Source: Nitrospinaceae bacterium
GTDB lineage: Bacteria; Nitrospinota; Nitrospinia; Nitrospinales; JACRGP01
Direction of reading: 5' to 3'
DNA: 32,847 nt
Assembly (NCBI GenBank): GCA_029261575.1
Contig: JAJDBD010000175.1
Location: forward strand, 1 to 32,847
Part shown: positions 1 to 7,547 of the stretch, one piece after another
How the letters are laid out: each line of letters begins with the position of its first letter
Position numbering within the stretch: the first letter of the stretch is position 1
Made by a program: the position numbers and the translations under genes
The notes under the pieces: generated by a model
Told to the model about the DNA's origin: nothing
The model's input: only the letters and a program-made list of their open reading frames with translations
Databases searched by the model: none

Positions 1-285
1 CAGGCGGTAACCCATGGCGTGCATGATGGCGTTGATATTTTCCAGTCGCGGGTTGCCTTGCGGAGACAGGGCCTTTTGCAAGCCTTTCCGCGTCATGCCA
101 GTCTCTTCAGCAATCATCGAAATCCCTTTCACGCGGGCAAGAATACGTAAAGATGAAAGTAACGCCCCGTTATCGCTATCTTTGGCATACTCGTCAAAAA
201 TGATCTCAAGGTAATCGTCTATTTCCTCTGGATGCTTACGGAAATAATCTTCTTCATATTCGTCAAAGTTTTGCAATTTACGCAT
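1..285 (-). CDS. HigA-type addiction module antidote protein (partial)
   Basis: This is the 5' part of a gene that runs off the left edge of the window; 95 codons are visible. The protein begins MRKLQNFDEY. Its second half carries a helix-turn-helix of the HigA/Xre-like antidote family, recognisable from the stretch ETGMTRKGLQKALSPQGNPR followed by a hydrophobic helix (ENINAIMHAMGYRL). Such antitoxins bind their cognate RelE/HigB-like toxin and repress their own operon. The gene lies 6 bp downstream of a toxin-like fragment on the same strand, which is the toxin-first order usual for this family. The ATG at 285 is the only good start. The family call is from motif recognition; only a few C-terminal residues are likely to be missing. 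Confidence 0.8.
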   Translation of the reverse strand, partial: MRKLQNFDEYEEDYFRKHPEEIDDYLEIIFDEYAKDSDNGALLSSLRILARVKGISMIAEETGMTRKGLQKALSPQGNPRLENINAIMHAMGYRL

Positions 286-291
286 GGCTTC

Positions 292-411
292 TTATACCGT
301 CTCCAAAGTTGTACTTACGAGTTGAATCCAAGCAATCCAATTTGCGAACGGCTTATTGCCGTTAGCATCTTCATACAATTTGATCTCTTTCGGTTTCGCT
401 TCTCTGGCCAC
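292..411 (-). pseudogene. Remnant of a RelE/HigB-like toxin gene (39 codons)
   Basis: A GTG-started frame encodes 39 residues and stops 6 bp before the antitoxin ATG. The N-terminal part (KEIKLYEDANGNKPFANWI) matches the start of phage-derived Gp49-like/HigB addiction-module killer proteins, which are normally about 100 residues. The family core, with its GNFGD and GPGYR motifs, is absent. A neighbouring frame just past residue 30 reads KYNFGDG, hinting at the family's GNFGD motif after an internal deletion plus frameshift. I infer an inactivated toxin. A deliberately short peptide is possible but less likely. Confidence 0.6.
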
Positions 412-428
412 GACCTACCTCATGCTCT

Positions 429-457
429 TTTATACAATAGCATACTATAGTTCGCAA
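429..457 (-). promoter_or_regulatory. Promoter and putative operator of the toxin-antitoxin remnant
   Basis: Read on the minus strand there is TTGCGA (457-452), a 17-bp spacer, and TATAAA (434-429), about 18 bp before the toxin-fragment GTG. The spacer contains the inverted repeat ATAG-CATA-CTAT (437-448). A palindrome inside the promoter spacer is the usual place for an autoregulating antitoxin to bind. The site is predicted from sequence only. Confidence 0.5.
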
Positions 458-611
458 TCTTCTCGTTGACAAATATTTTTTTAAAATTTTTCCATAAAGC
501 GTTATTGCAAAAATAGTCCCTGATTTACAGAGTCTATATTATGGCGCCCTCTTGAAAAGTAGAAATTACACTTAACCTTGAATTCTCCCGGCTTACCGCC
601 CTTGTTCTGTT

Positions 612-640
612 TTGACAATCCCTGGGACATATGGTAAAAG
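612..640 (+). promoter_or_regulatory. Putative sigma-70-type promoter for sucCD
   Basis: A consensus -35 box TTGACA (612-617) is followed by a 17-bp spacer and TAAAAG (635-640) as a partial -10 box. The sucC start lies about 50 bp further on. The -35 box and spacing are ideal and the -10 box is weaker. Confidence 0.45.
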
Positions 641-690
641 GTTTCGCCTTTAACCCAAAAACAATTCAATTCGATCCCAATTAAAAGCCC

Positions 691-1851
691 ATGAATATTC
701 ATGAATACCAGGGCAAACAATTGTTTGCCAAATACAACGTTCCCGTTCCCAATGGGATTTTGGTGGACAAGCCGGCGGACGCGGCGAAAGCGGCGCGCAA
801 GCTTGGAACCAAGGTCACGGTGGTCAAGGCCCAAATCCATGCGGGAGGCCGGGGACTGGGCGGCGGCGTCAAACTCGCCAAAAGCCCGGAAGAGGCGGAA
901 AAATACGCCAAACAAATCATCGGCATGACTCTAGTGACCCACCAGACGGGACCGGAAGGCCGCCTGGTTAAAAAGGTATTAGTCGAAGAGGGTATGGATA
1001 TTGTCCGCGAGCTGTACCTCAGCATCCTGGTCGACCGGCAAACCAGCCAGATCATTATCATGGCCAGCGAAGCGGGCGGCATGGAAATCGAAGAGGTCGC
1101 CGCCAAAAACCCGGAAAAAATTTTTAGCGAACAGGTGGACCCGGTCATCGGCGTTCAACCATTTCTGGCGAGAAAAATCGCCTTCGCCCTCAACCTCAAA
1201 GGCGAGGCGCTTAAAAAGGCGATTCCCTTTATCATGAATCTGTACGATTGTTTTGTGAAGGAAGACTTGGCGCAATTGGAGATCAACCCCCTGATCGAAA
1301 CCGGGGACGGTCGCCTGCTGGCGCTGGACGCCAAGGTGGGACTCGATCCCAACGCCCTGTATCGCCACAAGGACAATGCGGCGTTCCGCGACCTGGACGA
1401 GGAAGATCCTTTGGAAGTGGAAGCCACCGATCATCATTTGAACTACGTCAAGCTCGACGGCAATATCGGTTGCATGGTCAACGGTGCGGGGCTTGCCATG
1501 GCGACGATGGACATCATCAAACATTCCGGCGGAGAGCCGGCCAACTTTCTGGACGTCGGCGGCGGAGCCGACGAGGAAATGATCGAGAACGCGTTTCGCA
1601 TTCTCATGTCGGACAAAAACGTCAAAGCGGTTTTTATTAATATATTTGGCGGCATTTTACGTTGCGACATTCTGTCGCGCGGCGTGGTTGCGGCCGCAAA
1701 AAAACTCAAATGCAAACTCCCTATCGTCGTCCGCATGGAAGGCACCAATATGGAGGAAGGCCATCGCTTACTTGAGGAGTCCGGACTGGGCTTCATAATC
1801 GGAAACGGCATCAAGGACGCCGCGAGAAAGGCGGTCAAGTCAATCCAATGA
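691..1851 (+). CDS. sucC: Succinyl-CoA synthetase (ADP-forming), beta subunit
   Basis: This is the nucleotide-binding subunit of the cytosolic enzyme that interconverts succinate, CoA and ATP with succinyl-CoA, ADP and phosphate. The 386-residue length is normal for the family. It begins with the ATP-grasp domain ([20 protein letters not shown], then [10 protein letters not shown] near residue 46). It ends with the CoA-ligase domain, with [11 protein letters not shown], the phosphate-loop region NFLDVGGGA and [12 protein letters not shown]. The stop overlaps the sucD start by 4 bp (ATGA), so the two subunits are translationally coupled. In a reductive TCA cycle the enzyme would run towards succinyl-CoA and feed the ferredoxin oxidoreductase encoded 2 kb downstream; that direction is inferred from context. 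The Shine-Dalgarno sequence is weak. Confidence 0.97.
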   Translation: MNIHEYQGKQLFAKYNVPVPNGILVDKPADAAKAARKLGTKVTVVKAQIHAGGRGLGGGVKLAKSPEEAEKYAKQIIGMTLVTHQTGPEGRLVKKVLVEEGMDIVRELYLSILVDRQTSQIIIMASEAGGMEIEEVAAKNPEKIFSEQVDPVIGVQPFLARKIAFALNLKGEALKKAIPFIMNLYDCFVKEDLAQLEINPLIETGDGRLLALDAKVGLDPNALYRHKDNAAFRDLDEEDPLEVEATDHHLNYVKLDGNIGCMVNGAGLAMATMDIIKHSGGEPANFLDVGGGADEEMIENAFRILMSDKNVKAVFINIFGGILRCDILSRGVVAAAKKLKCKLPIVVRMEGTNMEEGHRLLEESGLGFIIGNGIKDAARKAVKSIQ

Positions 1852-2717
1852 GTATTCTAGTCGATGAAAATACGCGCCTGCTGGTGCAGGGAATTACGGG
1901 CCGGGAGGGAACGTTCCACACCGAACAGGCCCAGAAATATGGAACCAACGTCGTCGCAGGGGTGACGCCGGGAAAAGGCGGACAAAAAGCCTGCGGCGTC
2001 CCGGTTTTTAATTCGGTCAGCGACGCGGTGAAAAAAACCAAAGCCAACGCCAGCGTCATATTCGTTCCGCCCCCCTTCGCGGCGGACGCTATTCTGGAAT
2101 CCGCCGACGCCGGAGTCGATCTCATCATTTGTATTACCGAGGGGATTCCAACCACGGACATGGTCGACGTTTATAAATATTTAAAAGGAACCTCGTCGCG
2201 TCTGGTCGGACCCAATTGCCCCGGAGTCATTTCCCCCGGCAAATGTAAAATCGGAATCATGCCGGCCCACATTCACAAAAAGGGCAATATCGGCATCATT
2301 TCGCGGAGCGGCACCCTCACCTACGAAACGGTGTCGCAATTGACGGCTCTGGGCATCGGACAATCCACCTGTGTTGGAATCGGCGGCGACCCGGTCATCG
2401 GCACGCGGTTCATCGACGTCCTGGAACTTTTCGAGAAAGATCGCGGGACCAAGGCCATCTGCATGATCGGCGAAATCGGCGGAAGCGCGGAAGAGGAAGC
2501 CGCTTTCTACATCAAAAAGCATGTCAAAAAACCCGTGGTCGGGTTTATCGCCGGGCAAACGGCGCCTCCGGGCAGGCGCATGGGCCATGCGGGGGCGATC
2601 ATTTCCGGCGGTCAGGGAACGGCGGAAGAAAAAATGAAGGTGATGAAACAGTGCGGCATCAAGGTGGTCAAGAGTCCGGGAGACATCGGTGCCACCCTGG
2701 CGAAATGCATCAAATAA
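1848..2717 (+). CDS. sucD: Succinyl-CoA synthetase, alpha subunit
   Basis: This 289-residue protein is the CoA-binding subunit and carries the phosphohistidine. The N-terminal CoA-binding Rossmann domain shows [14 protein letters not shown] and GVTPGKGG. The middle has the conserved [11 protein letters not shown]. The active-site His is residue 247 in [13 protein letters not shown], preceded by GEIGG. The length is typical. The gene overlaps sucC by 4 bp and forms the alpha2beta2 or alpha-beta enzyme with it. A long hairpin at 2786-2829 follows and probably ends the transcript. All catalytic landmarks are present, so activity is expected. The paralogous citryl-CoA synthetase subunit is a theoretical alternative, but nothing in the sequence favours it. 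Confidence 0.97.
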   Translation: MSILVDENTRLLVQGITGREGTFHTEQAQKYGTNVVAGVTPGKGGQKACGVPVFNSVSDAVKKTKANASVIFVPPPFAADAILESADAGVDLIICITEGIPTTDMVDVYKYLKGTSSRLVGPNCPGVISPGKCKIGIMPAHIHKKGNIGIISRSGTLTYETVSQLTALGIGQSTCVGIGGDPVIGTRFIDVLELFEKDRGTKAICMIGEIGGSAEEEAAFYIKKHVKKPVVGFIAGQTAPPGRRMGHAGAIISGGQGTAEEKMKVMKQCGIKVVKSPGDIGATLAKCIK

Positions 2718-2785
2718 TATAAAGAATAAATTACAAGTAAAAACAATTACTTAGAAAACAAACTTTAAAGTAATTCAGTAAGCTA

Positions 2786-2829
2786 TTTGGCCTGATAAAA
2801 ATAACTCCTGTTGTTTTCATCAGGCCAAA
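2786..2829. terminator. Long hairpin between convergent genes, probable bidirectional terminator
   Basis: A 20-bp stem (arms 2786-2805 and 2810-2829) closes on the tetraloop TCCT, with one A-C mismatch and one G-U pair. The base of the stem is TTTGGCCTGAT paired with ATCAGGCCAAA. It lies between sucD (plus) and the DUF1841 gene (minus). Neither side has a long U tract, so termination is likely but not textbook. Confidence 0.6.
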
Positions 2830-2851
2830 ATTCCTGATCGGGGAGCCTGGA

Positions 2852-3286
2852 TCACTTGCCGGTGTCGACCATCATTTGAAGCAATAAAGATTCATACTCC
2901 AGAAGGTCGAACTGCCCCCCCTGCCGAACGCCGCGAAAATACAAATCCCCGTAAGTACCCATTACCGCGTGCAGGGCTTCATGCTCGTCCGCTCCGTTCT
3001 CCTTTAGCCTCTTTAAAGTTTCGGCGACGAAAACAGGGTTATCATTGCGCAACTGCCCGGCAACGATTCCATGCAATACCACGTGGACGAAGGGGTTCAC
3101 CAACTGCCCTTCAATCGGTTGCGCGATCAGGGCAACGTCGCCCTGGGGCCAGAGAAAGTCGAATTCCGGGTGCAAATCGAGAACCTTTGCAACCTCCAGT
3201 TCGATTCCCTCAAGTTCTTTACCCTGCGTCCGGGCTTCGGCCACGTAAAAAATTCTTTCCTGGGTTTCTTTATCAAAAGCGAACAA
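2852..3286 (-). CDS. DUF1841 family protein
   Basis: This is a small 144-residue cytosolic protein of unknown function. It matches the DUF1841 pattern: an N-terminal FDKETQERIFYVAEAR helix, a short linker ending DLHPEFDFLW, then the family's most conserved part NPFVHVVLHGIVAGQL (residues ~63-78), followed by EHEALHAVMGTYGDLYF. The start is a TTG at 3286, supported by an AGGAGA Shine-Dalgarno sequence 7 bp upstream; no in-frame ATG lies upstream nearby. It has no signal peptide or membrane segment. The nearest same-strand gene upstream (3402-3686) is 115 bp away across a region with small hairpins. The family assignment is by motif; the function is not known. Confidence 0.75.
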   Translation of the reverse strand: MFAFDKETQERIFYVAEARTQGKELEGIELEVAKVLDLHPEFDFLWPQGDVALIAQPIEGQLVNPFVHVVLHGIVAGQLRNDNPVFVAETLKRLKENGADEHEALHAVMGTYGDLYFRGVRQGGQFDLLEYESLLLQMMVDTGK

Positions 3287-3401
3287 TAGCCAATCTCCTA
3301 CATCGTCTCAGGTTTGATTACTGCCTCCAGGCGCTTGCCTGGCCGGGCAACGGAAACATCCTTTATCAGGCGCCTCAATGCCTGTTAGATAAAAAAGCGC
3401 C
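3287..3401 (-). other. Spacer with small GC-rich hairpins
   Basis: This non-coding gap between two minus-strand genes holds a hairpin CCAGGC-GCTT-GCCTGG (3327-3342). It also holds a second weaker pairing around 3369-3384 (CAGGC with GCCTG). The 9-mer GCGCCTCAA occurs twice, at 3370-3378 and 3397-3405. On the minus strand a run of six T follows the upstream gene's stop, so this may end or attenuate that transcript. Confidence 0.3.
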
Positions 3402-3686
3402 TCAAGGGGTTTCAGAGAAATGCGTTCTTCGTTTCCCCTCGGCTCCGCCGTACACCATGAACACCCTCTTGCCCTGGCGCACATGGTACTTCGCCCAGGC
3501 GGGGGATTTGCCGTCGTAGTGCGCGTCAGGGTCTTCTCCTTCTGCCTTGAGAAAGTCCGGATAATCCAATCCCGCGTCCATCACGTCCACCATGAGCGCG
3601 TCGGTGGTGAACCCTTCTCCGGTGAGAGATATCTTGATTAAAAACTCCTGGATTTTTGCCGGGTCGTTCAACTGAATAGCGTCCAT
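3402..3686 (-). CDS. Small hypothetical protein (94 aa)
   Basis: I do not recognise this family. The ATG at 3686 is preferred over the frame's upstream extension to 3782 because GAGGAG lies 3-5 bp before it and the extra N-terminal residues look unstructured. The protein starts MDAIQLNDPAKIQEFLIKIS, has an acidic middle (KAEGEDPDAHYDG) and a C-terminal stretch AWAKYHVRQGKRVFMVYGG that looks like a beta-strand pair. It has no cysteines, membrane segment or signal peptide. It is transcribed divergently from the 105-aa gene at 3843. Codon usage looks like that of the neighbouring genes, which supports a real gene. Confidence 0.55.
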   Translation of the reverse strand: MDAIQLNDPAKIQEFLIKISLTGEGFTTDALMVDVMDAGLDYPDFLKAEGEDPDAHYDGKSPAWAKYHVRQGKRVFMVYGGAEGKRRTHFSETP

Positions 3687-3764
3687 GCGCTCCTCGATAT
3701 TTTGAAATTTTAAAAATCTTTGGGTGAAAAAAAACTTTAATCGCCCCGCCTGACCATTAGAAGT

Positions 3765-3792
3765 TTGCAAGCCGACGGGCAAATGATATCAT
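3765..3792 (+). promoter_or_regulatory. Putative promoter of the 105-aa gene
   Basis: TTGCAA (3765-3770), a 16-bp spacer and TATCAT (3787-3792) lie about 50 bp before the ATG at 3843, in the divergent intergenic region. The match is 4/6 and 5/6 to the sigma-70 consensus. Confidence 0.4.
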
Positions 3793-3842
3793 AGGCTTCA
3801 TGTTGCAAACCAATACCAAAGTCATTTGTGCAAGGAAAAAAC

Positions 3843-4160
3843 ATGCTAATCGAAAAGAACCTGATATTAACCCGCGCCGAACCGAACGGCAACGGCGGCG
3901 TTCAATTTTTGTACAAAGTCGCCAATTACGGCGTCTCAGCCATCAGCCGCCCCCAGGAAGAGATTTCCCAAATAAACTGGGAGCTTGAGGTTCTTAAATT
4001 CTCCGACGGCGAGACGATAAAGTACGAAATCTGCCATAACACCGATTTGGCGGACAAAACCCTGGTGTTTTACAACGACAAATCCGCAAACGAGTTTCTG
4101 GAAAAAGCTTTCGGCTATTTTGAGGAGCTGGGTTCGTTGGAAAGCATGATGGACAAATGA
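3843..4160 (+). CDS. Small hypothetical protein (105 aa)
   Basis: This gene is not recognised. The start ATG at 3843 has AAGGA about 6 bp upstream, which is better than the GTG at 3828 that opens the frame. The protein looks like a compact, mostly beta fold: MLIEKNLILTRAEPNGNGG, VQFLYKVANYGVSAISRP, INWELEVLKFSDG, then a helix NEFLEKAFGYFEELG near the C-terminus. It has one Cys, no signal peptide and no membrane segment. It stands alone between divergent and co-directional neighbours with its own likely promoter. A link to the oxidoreductase operon downstream cannot be shown; the gap is 358 bp. Confidence 0.6.
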   Translation: MLIEKNLILTRAEPNGNGGVQFLYKVANYGVSAISRPQEEISQINWELEVLKFSDGETIKYEICHNTDLADKTLVFYNDKSANEFLEKAFGYFEELGSLESMMDK

Positions 4161-4518
4161 TTTTTTCCTGCTTTTCCGGGAAACAATTCAACCTGGGACT
4201 GTAACTTTAAGGACAAAATCTGTTTTTAAATTCGTTTTTAAAACCGCCCAGGCCCAGGTTATCGTCTTATTTTTAGGGTTGTGGAGATAAAAAATTATTT
4301 TTTAACCCCTTGACCGGGGCAATTTGAAAAAAAATCGGCAAAATTACCTTTAAATTGCAATTAACCCGTTGAAAAAAATTGTAAAAATCGTTTGTTTATG
4401 GTAACTTCACCGGGCTTGTTTTATCTATATATTATGGATAGAGGGAACCGATCCCTCGTCCTTAAGAATAATAAACCAATTATTTATACATAAATATTTA
4501 AAGATAAGGAGTCGCGTT
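4161..4518 (+). other. AT-rich 358-bp leader region before the oxidoreductase operon
   Basis: No gene is seen here. The segment 4260-4500 is strongly A/T-rich. A small hairpin GAGGGA-ACCGA-TCCCTC (4441-4457) lies about 60 bp before the alpha-subunit start. An AT-rich TATATATTAT stretch at 4427-4436 could hold a -10 box, but no convincing -35 partner was found. A 19-codon frame at 4434-4493 lacks a ribosome binding site. The length suggests a long regulated 5' leader. Confidence 0.35.
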
Positions 4519-5748
4519 ATGTCCACCCAGACAGCTAGCAAAGTACCTGAAGGGAAACCGGCGGATTGGGTTCCAGCGGGAGACAAACAGGAAGTTGTCG
4601 ATCCGGAATGGTTGATGCACGAAGCCCCACGCACCACCGAGTTTATTACCGGGAGCGAGGCGGCGCGGGAAGCCATTCGGCGGTGCAACGTGGACGTGGC
4701 CATCTCTTATCCCATCACCCCGCAAAGCGAAACCATGCAACAGGCGGGATACCTTTACGACGAAGGCTATATAAAAGAATATTACCGGGCGGAAGAAGAA
4801 ATTGGCACCATGTCCGCCATCTCAGGCGCATCCAGAGCGGGCGTGCGGTCCTTGACTGCCACCTCCGGCCCCGGGCTGATGCGGGGAATGGAAGCCATCT
4901 CCTCCTGGCCGGGAGCGCGGACCCCTATTGTGCTTTTAAACATGTGCCGGGTCATCAACACTCCGCTGGCCATCCAGCCCGACAACATTGAAATTTCATT
5001 TCTTCTGAATACCGGAATCCTGCATGCCCACGGCGAAAACCAGCAGGATTTTTACGATTACACCTTGGCCGCCTTCATGGTGAGTGAAGAGGTCGACGTG
5101 ACCTTACCTGCAGTTGTTTCCGTGGACGGCTTTTTTGTCACCCACGCCCGCGGCCATGTCAGCATGCAGGACGCGAAATACAAATTGCCCCCGCGAGACG
5201 GCTGGAGGTCTGCCGTTCCCGCAATGGACAACGAAAATCCTCCCGCGAGAATCTCGCGCGACGCTCCCATCCAGAAAAGTAACTTCATCAGTTACCACAT
5301 GCACGCCAGTTGGCAGCAGGAAGTGTTTGCCGCCGTTAAGCGTTCGGCAAAATACTGGAGAAAGTATCTGGGAGATCTCATCGAAGTCGTTAATCCCAAC
5401 GCAAAAGAAATGATCATCGCTTCCGGCGCCGCAGTGTCCCAGGCGCGCGAATGCGTCCGGCAATCCGAGGAAAAAGGCATTGAGGTGGGATTGATTAAGG
5501 TCAAAACCATTCGGCCTTTCCCGGAAGAGGAAATCCTCAACGCCGTCCAGAACGCCGAACGGATTTATATTCCGGAATTCAACCAGGCCGGCTGGTTGCA
5601 CAAAGAAGTTTGCTCCACGCTTTATGGAAAGTGCAAGGCGAATATCATCGCCGGTCCGCGCGTTTACGGCGGCATGACGATGCCGACCGAGCTTCTGCTC
5701 GATTGGATGGCAGAGGGACGCAAGGCGAGTCCGAGTTACACATTCTGA
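4519..5748 (+). CDS. 2-Oxoacid:ferredoxin oxidoreductase, alpha subunit
   Basis: This is the alpha subunit of a CoA-dependent pyruvate or 2-oxoglutarate:ferredoxin oxidoreductase (409 aa, normal length). The N-terminal pyrimidine-binding domain is marked by AISYPITPQSETMQQ (near residue 60), YYRAEEEIGTMSAISGASRA and TATSGPGLMRGMEA. The C-terminal domain has VGLIKVKTIRPFPEEEI. The reaction joins CO2 to an acyl-CoA using reduced ferredoxin, or runs in reverse. AAGGAG lies 7 bp before the ATG. Beta, gamma and delta genes follow in order. Nearby sucCD makes a 2-oxoglutarate (succinyl-CoA) role attractive, but substrate specificity cannot be read safely from sequence; the pyruvate enzyme (PorA) is the main alternative. 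The N-terminal ~35 residues before the first domain look flexible. Confidence 0.9.
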   Translation: MSTQTASKVPEGKPADWVPAGDKQEVVDPEWLMHEAPRTTEFITGSEAAREAIRRCNVDVAISYPITPQSETMQQAGYLYDEGYIKEYYRAEEEIGTMSAISGASRAGVRSLTATSGPGLMRGMEAISSWPGARTPIVLLNMCRVINTPLAIQPDNIEISFLLNTGILHAHGENQQDFYDYTLAAFMVSEEVDVTLPAVVSVDGFFVTHARGHVSMQDAKYKLPPRDGWRSAVPAMDNENPPARISRDAPIQKSNFISYHMHASWQQEVFAAVKRSAKYWRKYLGDLIEVVNPNAKEMIIASGAAVSQARECVRQSEEKGIEVGLIKVKTIRPFPEEEILNAVQNAERIYIPEFNQAGWLHKEVCSTLYGKCKANIIAGPRVYGGMTMPTELLLDWMAEGRKASPSYTF

Positions 5749-5874
5749 TCAAACGCGGTGAAAGTAATTTTAGCCGCGTGATTTTTAAATAAGAGGTTTT
5801 CTTTAAGTTTTTTAATCATTACTTTCTAACTTTACTAATTAAATTCATAACATATATTTCGAGAGGTTACTCAA

Positions 5875-6747
5875 ATGTCATTAGCTAATCTAACCCCGTC
5901 TCCGGGCTTTGAAAAGTGGCTTCCTATCGAGTACAGAGATCTGGTGGAAAACGGTCCTTACTTTAGAGACAAAAAGCCAAAAGTGTCCGACATGGGCAAA
6001 TTCAAGGAAATAGTGGAAGAGCATCCCATGTGCGCCGGTTGCGCCATGACTCTCTTCATTCGTTTGGTCTTCATCGGACTGCCCAGTCCCGAACACACCG
6101 TCATCGTTGGCACCGCCGGTTGCGGTCGCCTGGCCATCAGCCAAGGTTCCATTCCTTTCATTTATGGAAACTACGGCGACACCAACGCCACGGCTTCCGG
6201 TCTGAAACGGGGACTGGACGTGCGTTTCCCAAATCAGTTTAAAGACGTCCTGGTCATGGCCGGCGACGGAGGCCTGATCGACATCGGCTTCCAGCATCTG
6301 ATGCATGGCTGGTTCCGGCAGGAGAAATTCACCACCATTTTGCTGGACAACGAGGTTTATGGAAACACCGGCGGACAGGAAAGCGGCATGACGCGCCAGG
6401 GCCAGATTTTGAAAATGGCTCCCCGCGGCAAAAAGACCGGTAAAATCGACGCCATGGGGCTGGCTAAAGTTTCGGAAGTCGATTACATCGCTCGAATCGC
6501 TCCGACCAATCCGGCTCGCGTTGCCCGCACGGTTCGCCGCGCGGTACTGGTAGCCAGAGAAATAGGCTCCTCCTATATCCAGGCTTACACTTCCTGCAAT
6601 ATCGAATACGCGATTCCCACTCCCGACGTTATGCAAGACGCGTTTGACGTCGAAAAAGATCGTTACGGTTTCGAGGAAATCATTTCGGATCGCGCGAAAG
6701 AATTTCTTGCGGAAGTTGAGAAAAAAGAAAAGAAAGATAAAAAATAA
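5875..6747 (+). CDS. 2-Oxoacid:ferredoxin oxidoreductase, beta (thiamine-diphosphate) subunit
   Basis: This is the catalytic subunit binding thiamine diphosphate and a [4Fe-4S] cluster (290 aa). The likely cluster ligands are C53 and C56 (MCAGCAM), C83 (GTAGCGRLA) and C241 (YTSCN). The diphosphate/Mg site is G130-D131-G132 with N159 in LLDNEVYGNTGGQ. The C-terminus ends in a lysine/glutamate-rich tail. A ribosome binding site (GAGAGG) precedes the ATG. A 126-bp AT-rich gap separates it from the alpha gene; the gamma gene follows 18 bp later. All cofactor residues are present, so an active enzyme is expected. It forms the alpha-beta-gamma-delta complex with its neighbours in the cytosol. Confidence 0.92.
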   Translation: MSLANLTPSPGFEKWLPIEYRDLVENGPYFRDKKPKVSDMGKFKEIVEEHPMCAGCAMTLFIRLVFIGLPSPEHTVIVGTAGCGRLAISQGSIPFIYGNYGDTNATASGLKRGLDVRFPNQFKDVLVMAGDGGLIDIGFQHLMHGWFRQEKFTTILLDNEVYGNTGGQESGMTRQGQILKMAPRGKKTGKIDAMGLAKVSEVDYIARIAPTNPARVARTVRRAVLVAREIGSSYIQAYTSCNIEYAIPTPDVMQDAFDVEKDRYGFEEIISDRAKEFLAEVEKKEKKDKK

Positions 6748-6765
6748 TCCGGAGGAGTTAAACTG

Positions 6766-7527
6766 ATGTCAAAAGATATTAAACGCTACAACGTTCGAAT
6801 GGCGGGATTGGGCGGTCAGGGAGTTGTTACGGCCTCTCACATCCTCAGTAACGGGGTGATCATCGACAAGGGAGAAAGCTCTCTGGTTCCTTTCTTCGGT
6901 TCCGAAAAACGGAACGCCCCGGTTGAAAGTTATGTGCGTATCTCCAATTTGCCGATCTATGAAATCGGCGAGATCATCTATCCCAACGTGTTGATGATTT
7001 TTAGCGAACAGGTCATCACGCTTGGTAAATCCTACACCAATCCTTTCTATACGGGACTCAAGCAAGGTGGGATCATTTTGATCAACAGCAACTCACCGAT
7101 TCCATTTTCCCGCGACGAGTTGAGGGAAATGGAAGAATTGGAGGCCAAGCTCCATTACATCCCGGCCACCGTTCTTGCCAACGAGATCGCCAAAACCGAA
7201 CTGGCCACCAACATGGCTATGTGCGGCGCCATTGCGGCGATCTTTGGAATGCCGTCTATGGAATCTCTCGAAGCGTCGGTCAAGGATCGCTTTATCGGCA
7301 AGGGCATCGTCGTTTCCGGCGGCACCGCCGCCCTGGACAGCGTTATTGAAAGAAAGTTCGCCAAAAAAGCGAAGCTTCTGGAAGCCAATATGAACACCAT
7401 CAAGGCTTCTTATCAATACGCCATTGTACAGGGATGGGGCCATCCGGACGCTGTACCCTGCGAAGACGCTCCCACATTGACCGAGGAGATCGCGGCGAAA
7501 TACGGACTGGTTCTGGGAGCAATCTAA
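6766..7527 (+). CDS. 2-Oxoacid:ferredoxin oxidoreductase, gamma subunit
   Basis: This 253-residue protein has the gamma-subunit fold of the pyruvate/ketoisovalerate oxidoreductase family. It shows MAGLGGQGVVTASHILSNG near the N-terminus, PFFGSEKRNAPVESYVRIS in the middle and an Asn/Ala-rich core region TELATNMAMCGAIAAIFG around residues 145-162. The C-terminal ~60 residues (from KAKLLEANMNTIKASYQYA) extend beyond short gamma subunits and include an acidic, proline-containing tail. A strong GGAGGAG ribosome binding site lies upstream, 18 bp after the beta stop. The subunit contributes to the CoA-binding and assembly part of the complex; that role is from the family. Confidence 0.9.
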   Translation: MSKDIKRYNVRMAGLGGQGVVTASHILSNGVIIDKGESSLVPFFGSEKRNAPVESYVRISNLPIYEIGEIIYPNVLMIFSEQVITLGKSYTNPFYTGLKQGGIILINSNSPIPFSRDELREMEELEAKLHYIPATVLANEIAKTELATNMAMCGAIAAIFGMPSMESLEASVKDRFIGKGIVVSGGTAALDSVIERKFAKKAKLLEANMNTIKASYQYAIVQGWGHPDAVPCEDAPTLTEEIAAKYGLVLGAI

Positions 7528-7547
7528 ATCATTATTTTGGAGAAATC

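Noticed and set aside
466-498. A second TTGACA upstream of sucC at 466-471
   Set aside because: No -10 box at acceptable spacing; the candidate at 612-640 fits better.
502-915. A 137-codon minus-strand frame crossing the sucC start
   Set aside because: It overlaps the conserved sucC N-terminus and the sucC promoter region, and has no recognisable motif.
3370-3405. Two copies of the 9-mer GCGCCTCAA
   Set aside because: Too few and too short for a repeat array; one copy overlaps the end of a gene. Not a CRISPR.
4434-4493. A 19-codon frame that could be a leader peptide for the oxidoreductase operon
   Set aside because: No ribosome binding site, no regulatory codon run, and the region is AT-rich, so chance is the simpler explanation.
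5890-6636. A 248-codon open frame on the minus strand
   Set aside because: It lies entirely antisense to the beta subunit, which has all cofactor residues; the translation is low-complexity and has no ribosome binding site or family motif.
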